Source: Euryarchaeota archaeon UBA10
GTDB taxonomy: Archaea; Thermoplasmatota; Poseidoniia; Poseidoniales; Poseidoniaceae
Assembly: GCA_002498185.1 (NCBI GenBank)
Contig: DAGO01000100.1
Span: forward strand, 1,132 to 13,384
Length of the DNA: 12,253 nt
Reading direction: 5' to 3'
Each line of letters starts with the position of its first letter. Within the stretch, counting starts at the first letter, position 1. Shown in pieces: positions 8,738-12,253 of the stretch. The notes under the pieces were generated by a model that was not told the DNA's origin, made no database searches, and saw only the letters and a list, made by a program, of their open reading frames with translations. The position numbers were made by a program, and so were the translations under genes.

Positions 8738-8841
8738 AACTTCATTTTTGCATTAGTTTTTACATGCGTAGCATGTAGCGATTTGAGCATTTAGATGCCA
8801 AAGGTTCTTGAAGGCGAGTCTGAACGGCGACATCGTTCACT
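8738..8841. promoter_or_regulatory. Divergent control region between exporter and rpoL
   Basis: This 104-base gap must hold promoters for the leftward exporter gene and the rightward rpoL-truD pair. AT-rich runs near 8743-8762 (on the minus strand a TGTAAAAACTAA stretch) could be the TATA region for a leaderless or short-leader exporter transcript; TTTAGA near 8790 is a weak candidate for rpoL. Neither is a clear consensus. The GCAT/ATGC tetranucleotide occurs five times between 8750 and 8798. There is no strong Shine-Dalgarno before the rpoL ATG at 8842. Confidence 0.45.
8761..8777. promoter_or_regulatory. Interrupted perfect palindrome, possible operator
   Basis: TACATGC-GTA-GCATGTA: two perfect 7-base arms around a 3-base centre, in the middle of the divergent intergenic region. 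The size and symmetry suit binding by a dimeric winged-helix regulator. It lies where a repressor could control the exporter, rpoL, or both. A second, shorter palindrome built of the same half-word, GCAT-TTAG-ATGC, follows at 8787-8798. Function is inferred from symmetry and position only. Confidence 0.45.
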
Positions 8842-9099
8842 ATGCCAGTTAAAGTTCTAGCCCGCGACGATAATGAGCTAAGAGTACGCTTCATTGGAGA
8901 GTCACACACCTCTCTTCAAGTGCTCCGTGAAAGACTAAACAGCGACAAGGGAGTCGACTATGCAAACTATTTCCCAGGTCATCCAGATCTTGATGAGCCT
9001 GAATTCTTCATTCGTACCAACAAGGGAGTAGACCCTGCTAAACTGTTGAAGAAACTGATTGGAGACATCCAAGGTGATTTCTCCAGTCTAAAACTTTGA
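8842..9099 (+). CDS. rpoL: DNA-directed RNA polymerase subunit L (Rpo11)
   Basis: 85 residues, the usual size for the archaeal RpoL/Rpo11 subunit, the counterpart of eukaryotic RPB11 and of part of the bacterial alpha N-terminal domain. It pairs with Rpo3 (subunit D) to form the platform on which RNA polymerase assembles. Recognisable features are the strand NELRVRFIGE (11-20), the signature SHTSLQVLRERL (21-32, where relatives have G-E-D-H-T-L-x-N-x-L-R), the HPDLDEPEFFIRT segment (47-59) and a C-terminal amphipathic helix DPAKLLKKLIGDI (64-76). The ATG at 8842 gives the standard N-terminus. It is separated from truD by 13 bases and is probably cotranscribed with it; the divergent neighbour is the RND exporter. 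Confidence 0.93.
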   Translation: MPVKVLARDDNELRVRFIGESHTSLQVLRERLNSDKGVDYANYFPGHPDLDEPEFFIRTNKGVDPAKLLKKLIGDIQGDFSSLKL

Positions 9100-9112
9100 G
9101 ATGTGTTAGCAC

Positions 9113-10510
9113 ATGTCCTCTGAGGATGGCTTAGCCAGTACTATCGGTTTGACAGGCTATGCTGTAGATTCTACTGGCATAGGCGGTGTGCTAAAGGGAA
9201 GAGTGGCAGATTTCAGAGTAGATGAAATTTCAACAAAAATCAGCCTCGACCCAAGGGGCAGATTTACTGCTGCCAACATTACATTAACAAATTGGGAAAC
9301 AAATCGTTTCATTGGTAAACTCGCCAAGGCCTGTGGGATATCACGGAATCGTATCTTCTTCGCAGGAACAAAGGATAAGCGAGCTGTTACTCGCCAAGTT
9401 TTCATTATCGATGCACCTCAGAAGAAAGTCGCTCAAGTAGAGATTCCAGACGTAGAGATTGAGATTCTAGGTAGAACTCACCAAAAGATTGGTTTTGGAA
9501 ATCACAAAGGAAACCGATTCACAATCGTTGCACGAGGTTGTTGTCACCCTGATGGTAGTCCGATGACTAATTCTGAGGCAATGGATAAGATTGCTGAAAT
9601 TGAATCCGCTATGGAAGAAAAATTAGGCCCTCATTTGTTCCCAAATTGGATTGGCCCTCAGAGATTCGGTGCTGGCAGACCAGTAACTCCAGTTGTTGGC
9701 AGACACGTTATTTCCGAGGATTGGGAAGGTGCTGTAATGGCATATCTAAGCATGGAAGGTGATGAGAATGAAGATGTCTCTAAATTTAGGAAGCATATTC
9801 GTGACAATGGTATCTCCAATGAAGCACTAGAAATGGCGCCCCACTGGTTGGGTTATGAAAAAGACATGCTGCGACACATGCTAGAGAATCCTGATGACTG
9901 GGTTGGAGCATTTAGGAAGTTGCCAAACAACCTGCAACTTATGACTGTTCATGCATTACAATCAGTTGTTTTCAACAAGACTATTGAAGCTAGAATCAAT
10001 AATGGAATTTCCCTTTCAAGTCCGATTCCAGGGGACATCGTAGGAAGAATTGATGACAATGGCCAACTTGAAACTTCCTCGATTGTTACAGTTGAGGAGA
10101 GAACACTTGAGAGGATTTCACGTAATTGCAAACTCGGTAGGTTGGCTGTGACTGCACAATTACCGGGTTCTAAGATGGAGAAACCCGTTGGAGATTTTGG
10201 ATCCGTTGAATCTGATGTTCTAAGCGAAATGGGTCTTGCAGATACGACTTGGCAAGTCGAAAAAATATCGAGGCTTACAACTAAGGGGACACGCAGACCT
10301 ACTGTGACCACTTTCAGTGAGTTCCAATACGAGCCTGTTCCAGCTGCAGGCGAAGAGACGATGGGTGAAAAATGGGCTCAAGGTCCGAAGGATGGGGAAC
10401 TTTGGAATCCTGAAGGTGCATGTATTAGATTTAGATTCACACTACCTTCAGGAAGTTATGCAACGACATTGCTGCGCGAGTTCATGCGAACTCCATTACA
10501 TCAACTGTGA
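9113..10510 (+). CDS. truD: tRNA pseudouridine synthase D
   Basis: 465 residues, within the range of the longer archaeal TruD/Pus7 proteins. The enzyme converts a uridine to pseudouridine in RNA; bacterial TruD acts on tRNA U13, and archaeal/eukaryal relatives also act on other positions. Visible motifs in order: GGVLKGRVADFRVDEI near 24-39, the catalytic segment AGTKDKRAVTRQ with the presumed catalytic Asp88 (84-95), FGNHKGNRFTIVAR (128-141), and WIGPQRFGAGRP plus VVGRHVI (179-200), followed by the TRUD insertion domain in the middle of the protein. The chain ends with the conserved LPSGSYATTLLREFMR (444-459). The ATG at 9113 follows the rpoL stop by 13 bases, with no strong Shine-Dalgarno, so coupling to rpoL is likely. 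Its stop lies 5 bases from the stop of the convergent aEF1-beta gene. Confidence 0.95.
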   Translation: MSSEDGLASTIGLTGYAVDSTGIGGVLKGRVADFRVDEISTKISLDPRGRFTAANITLTNWETNRFIGKLAKACGISRNRIFFAGTKDKRAVTRQVFIIDAPQKKVAQVEIPDVEIEILGRTHQKIGFGNHKGNRFTIVARGCCHPDGSPMTNSEAMDKIAEIESAMEEKLGPHLFPNWIGPQRFGAGRPVTPVVGRHVISEDWEGAVMAYLSMEGDENEDVSKFRKHIRDNGISNEALEMAPHWLGYEKDMLRHMLENPDDWVGAFRKLPNNLQLMTVHALQSVVFNKTIEARINNGISLSSPIPGDIVGRIDDNGQLETSSIVTVEERTLERISRNCKLGRLAVTAQLPGSKMEKPVGDFGSVESDVLSEMGLADTTWQVEKISRLTTKGTRRPTVTTFSEFQYEPVPAAGEETMGEKWAQGPKDGELWNPEGACIRFRFTLPSGSYATTLLREFMRTPLHQL

Positions 10511-10515
10511 TGTAA

Positions 10516-10788
10516 TCAAAGTAGTCCCATGGATAAGACTTCAATTTCACCAGTTCCACGGATTGCACGCATGTTGTCTTCGAAAACATCGGATAATCCA
10601 GAACCATCGTTCATGACGACATGAACTTGAATGAATTTCAGACCGAAAGCCAACGGCTTGGTCTCACACAATTGAACATCATATGTTTCATCTTTCAATG
10701 CCATGATTTGTTCTACAATATCATCTGCAGAAACATCTTCAACATCAGAATCAGGCATGACTTTGTAAGTTAGTGCAACCATTCCCAT
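10516..10788 (-). CDS. ef1b: Translation elongation factor aEF1-beta
   Basis: 90 residues, the full length of archaeal EF-1 beta, the guanine-nucleotide exchange factor that reloads aEF1A with GTP during elongation. The sequence runs MGMVALTYKVMPDSDVED (strand plus loop), an amphipathic helix ADDIVEQIMALKD (21-33), then the most conserved segment KPLAFGLKFIQVHVVMND (44-61), and a second helix/strand pair ending GEIEVLSMGLL, consistent with the alpha-beta ferredoxin-like fold. The start at 10788 has a GGTGAT Shine-Dalgarno just upstream; an ATG two codons later (10782) is also possible, but M-G-x-V is the usual beginning. It follows the zinc micro-protein gene by 17 bases, a pairing also seen in haloarchaea, so the two are probably cotranscribed. 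Confidence 0.93.
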   Translation of the reverse strand: MGMVALTYKVMPDSDVEDVSADDIVEQIMALKDETYDVQLCETKPLAFGLKFIQVHVVMNDGSGLSDVFEDNMRAIRGTGEIEVLSMGLL

Positions 10789-10791
10789 AAT

Positions 10792-10797
10792 ATCACC
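10792..10797 (-). promoter_or_regulatory. Shine-Dalgarno of aEF1-beta
   Basis: On the minus strand GGTGAT lies three bases before the ATG at 10788. The spacing is short for that ATG and better for the in-frame ATG at 10782, so it supports initiation here without separating the two starts. Confidence 0.55.
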
Positions 10798-10805
10798 AAT
10801 TCAAT

Positions 10806-10973
10806 TCAAGGTCCCTGGAACCCACAAGAGGAGCAAACGTAGGCCACTCCTTGGTTTCTACAGCGTGGACTGCGGCCAATTGGCTCGCCACATGTAGGGC
10901 AGGGGAAAGTGGTAGATCCTTTGTCCACGAGTGGGACTCCGGAAGCGGTGCAGACGGTTGCTCGCTCAGACAT
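10806..10973 (-). CDS. Zinc micro-protein (HVO_2753-like, CPxCG family), one site degraded
   Basis: 55 residues from an ATG at 10973-10971 to TGA at 10808-10806. Six cysteines remain: Cys8, Cys25, Cys28, Cys38, Cys47 and Cys50. CPTCG (25-29) and CSSCGFQGP (47-55) are intact CxxC knuckles and the GFxGP ending is characteristic of this archaeal family. The other two knuckles read CTASG (8-12) and SPRCR (35-39), with Ser at positions 11 and 35 where a second Cys is expected. So four ligands for one zinc are intact and two of four are missing for a second. In haloarchaea the family member HVO_2753 is encoded beside aEF1-beta, and the same order occurs here with a 17-base gap. Exact molecular function is not known; a role tied to translation or RNA is inferred from context. 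A strong Shine-Dalgarno (GAGGTG) precedes the start. Confidence 0.9.
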   Translation of the reverse strand: MSERATVCTASGVPLVDKGSTTFPCPTCGEPIGRSPRCRNQGVAYVCSSCGFQGP

Positions 10974-10979
10974 AATATA

Positions 10980-10985
10980 CACCTC
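10980..10985 (-). promoter_or_regulatory. Shine-Dalgarno of zinc micro-protein
   Basis: GAGGTG on the minus strand, six bases before the ATG at 10973. It is the clearest ribosome binding site in the window and fixes the start of this very short gene. Confidence 0.75.
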
Positions 10986-11037
10986 AGTGCAGCACGGCCA
11001 CGACCTCTCCCTCTTTATCCTTACGCGGAATGAAACA

Positions 11038-11433
11038 TCACCTATCCAAGACCGTTAGCCTTCCAGTTTTGCCGGTTGAGACAACTATCTCCCCATTTCT
11101 GGAACGGCACCATCCGTTCTCAATTCGTATTATGTCGCCTGTTTTTACTTGCTTAACTTGATCTGCCCACAACACGATTCCAACAATTCCTGTTTCATCT
11201 CGGCCGCACGCCGCAGCTAGTGAACCGGTAAAATTGTCAGAGTTCACCAGGCGTCGGGGATAGCGTCGTAAAACAACCAATTCAAGACGCTGAAACTTTT
11301 GATTGGGGACTAAGTCTGAAACACGTTGCCTTGAGGAACATGCTTGTTTTGGTTTGGTTTGGTTTTTCATTTGAGAAAGGATTGATTTTTCCCTCACGTC
11401 CTGCTGATTGCTGGGCTTACTATCTTGCACCAT
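11038..11433 (-). CDS. OB-fold single-stranded nucleic-acid-binding protein (SOSS-B/RPA-like)
   Basis: 131 residues. The segment from about 38 to 131 resembles single-OB-fold archaeal and eukaryal ssDNA-binding proteins (Sulfolobus SSB, human SOSS-B/hSSB type): VSDLVPNQKFQRLELVVLRR forms the first strands, GRDETGIVGIVLWADQ (77-92) the central strand signature with the DETG turn and Trp, and TGDIIRIENGWCR (98-110) plus NGEIVVSTGK (113-122) the closing strands. Aromatics such as Trp89 and Trp108 could stack on bases. The first ~37 residues are polar and basic and look disordered; Met22 is an alternative start, but the ATG at 11433 is the first after an in-frame TGA. It lacks the long acidic C-terminal tail of bacterial or Sulfolobus SSB. 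A role in binding ssDNA during repair or replication is likely; RNA binding cannot be excluded given its RNA-related neighbours. It lies 64 bases after the methyltransferase gene and 64 before the zinc micro-protein gene, all on one strand. Confidence 0.78.
   Translation of the reverse strand: MVQDSKPSNQQDVREKSILSQMKNQTKPKQACSSRQRVSDLVPNQKFQRLELVVLRRYPRRLVNSDNFTGSLAAACGRDETGIVGIVLWADQVKQVKTGDIIRIENGWCRSRNGEIVVSTGKTGRLTVLDR
11348..11362. repeat. Short TTTGG tandem repeat inside OB-fold gene
   Basis: Three perfect TTTGG units on the plus strand, flanked by further T and G runs, encode part of the basic N-terminal segment (K-N-Q-T-K-P-K-Q) of the OB-fold protein. The unit length of 5 is not a multiple of 3, so gain or loss of one copy would shift the frame between Met22 and the OB domain. 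Confidence 0.7.
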
Positions 11434-11497
11434 GAAACCATCTGGATTGATTCAACCATCTTCAAAGATTCCCTGACGATGAATGAAAGTGGAAAGG

Positions 11498-12241
11498 TTA
11501 CTCCTTTGGAGTATTCTTCTTACGAACAGTGAAAGTAGACTTTGCCGGTTCAATATCCTCCATGGGCTTAGGCCCGCCTTGCCTTTCTTCCAGTGCGATT
11601 TCAAATGCAGGCCTTATCTCCCAATCAGGACCTCTCTTAGGAGTATGAAATTTGCAAACGAGATAAACCTCTGAAGATGAGTTTCGACTAGCCATCGGTG
11701 AAAATCTCTTGACGGTTTGGAAGTGAGGCCGTACCAATTCAATCAACTCCTCCACTCCTGCACCTTGGAATAATTTGGTTACAAAGTGACCTCCATACTT
11801 CAAGATGGGCAATGCAAAATCGAAAACATCAGCAACTAGCATCAAAGAGACCGCTTGGTCGATATCCCATTTGCCAGTTATGTGAGGAGAAATATCTGAA
11901 ACAACTACATCGATAACTTCCGTGTCTATTGCGTCGAGTACCGCTTGTTGTGTGAAGGGGTCTGTAATATCTCCAACGATAAGATTCGCACCCTCAACAG
12001 GTACACATGATTGTAAATCAACACCAACGACTTTCCCCTTAGAACCCACCAACTCAACAGCAACTTGAGCCCATCCACCTGGATGACAACCAACATCAAG
12101 CACGCTGTCTTCAAGCTTGATGATTTTATGTCGTTCTTGTATTTGCTTCAACTTGAAAGCAGAGCGGGCACGATAACCACTAGCCTTAGCTTGCTTTCGC
12201 CAAGCATCTTTCTGGTGATCCTGTACCCAGCGGTCTACCAA
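11498..12241 (-). CDS. rlmE: RlmE/FtsJ family 2'-O-ribose rRNA methyltransferase
   Basis: 247 residues. The enzyme transfers methyl from S-adenosylmethionine to a ribose 2'-OH; the RlmE branch modifies U2552 (E. coli numbering) in the A-loop of large-subunit rRNA. The N-terminus RWVQDHQKDAWRKQAKASGYRARSAFKL is typical of the family. The SAM-binding motif VLDVGCHPGGWAQV is at 48-61, followed by VVGVDL (71-76). The catalytic K-D-K-E set is complete: Lys30, Asp116 (in VVSDISPHITG), Lys156 (FVTKLFQG) and Glu191 (SSEVYLVC). Residues ~200-247 form a charged extension; I see no TRAM domain, which some archaeal members carry. The start is a TTG at 12241-12239: an in-frame TGA lies just 12 bases upstream, a GGGAG Shine-Dalgarno precedes it, and the N-terminus matches the family there. 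First gene of a four-gene minus-strand group within this window. Confidence 0.93.
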   Translation of the reverse strand: MVDRWVQDHQKDAWRKQAKASGYRARSAFKLKQIQERHKIIKLEDSVLDVGCHPGGWAQVAVELVGSKGKVVGVDLQSCVPVEGANLIVGDITDPFTQQAVLDAIDTEVIDVVVSDISPHITGKWDIDQAVSLMLVADVFDFALPILKYGGHFVTKLFQGAGVEELIELVRPHFQTVKRFSPMASRNSSSEVYLVCKFHTPKRGPDWEIRPAFEIALEERQGGPKPMEDIEPAKSTFTVRKKNTPKE

Positions 12242-12245
12242 AGCG

Positions 12246-12250
12246 CTCCC
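12246..12250 (-). promoter_or_regulatory. Shine-Dalgarno supporting a TTG start
   Basis: GGGAG on the minus strand, four bases before the TTG at 12241. Together with the in-frame TGA at 12253-12251 it leaves TTG as the only start that keeps the conserved RlmE N-terminus. Confidence 0.6.
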
Positions 12251-12253
12251 TCA

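Noticed and set aside
8795..8860. 21-codon reading frame starting ATGCCAAAG upstream of and overlapping rpoL
   Set aside because: Out of frame with rpoL, no ribosome binding site, no recognisable sequence; its ATG is part of the GCAT-TTAG-ATGC palindrome. A regulatory upstream frame cannot be excluded but is unsupported.
9101..9114. Small hairpin ATGTG-TTAG-CACAT between rpoL and truD
   Set aside because: Only 5-base arms, and one arm includes the start of the truD ATG; could arise by chance and has no T-run to act as a terminator.
1..12253. Search for tRNA/rRNA genes, CRISPR arrays, insertion sequences or attachment sites
   Set aside because: No regularly spaced repeats, no transposase or integrase sequence, no cloverleaf-like intergenic sequence; gaps are too short and nearly every base is explained by a protein gene.

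Overview
The window looks like chromosomal DNA from a planktonic archaeon of the Thermoplasmatota, most plausibly Marine Group II (Candidatus Poseidoniales) or a close relative. The small informational genes are archaeal: RNA polymerase subunit L (Rpo11), the ~90-residue aEF1-beta, a zinc micro-protein of the kind usually paired with it, an archaeal DUF2240 protein, a large TruD, and an exporter of the largely archaeal HAE3 branch of the RND superfamily. A giant acidic surface protein with one C-terminal anchor also fits that group. The lineage is inferred from protein style and gene content; no 16S gene or phylogeny is available here. Genes are tightly packed and no gap exceeds about 105 bases. 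I see no mobile element, CRISPR array, tRNA or rRNA.

Layout. 1-1003 (minus): HEAT-repeat protein whose C-terminus lies outside the window. 1101-6145 (plus): a 1492-residue secreted, membrane-anchored protein (Kelch propeller, beta-sandwich domains, CARDB domain, one membrane helix, proline-rich cytoplasmic tail) followed after 5 bases by a DUF2240 protein; the large gene's stop codon lies inside the DUF2240 Shine-Dalgarno sequence. 6128-8737 (minus): a 12-helix HAE3/MMPL-type RND exporter whose 3' end overlaps the DUF2240 gene by 18 bases. 8738-8841: a 104-base divergent control region with a 17-base interrupted palindrome and a cluster of GCAT/ATGC words. 8842-10510 (plus): rpoL and truD, 13 bases apart. 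10516-12241 (minus): read in its own direction, an RlmE/FtsJ rRNA methyltransferase, an OB-fold single-stranded nucleic-acid-binding protein, a 55-residue zinc micro-protein, and aEF1-beta.

The right half is a core information-processing neighbourhood: transcription (RpoL), RNA modification (TruD, RlmE), translation elongation (aEF1-beta) and nucleic-acid binding (OB-fold protein). The left half concerns the cell envelope: a large surface protein and an exporter. Nothing here is a clear new defence or mobile system. The items most worth a second look are the zinc micro-protein with one of its two metal sites apparently lost, the surface protein/DUF2240 coupling, the proline-rich tail and C-terminal motif of the surface protein, and the divergent palindrome.
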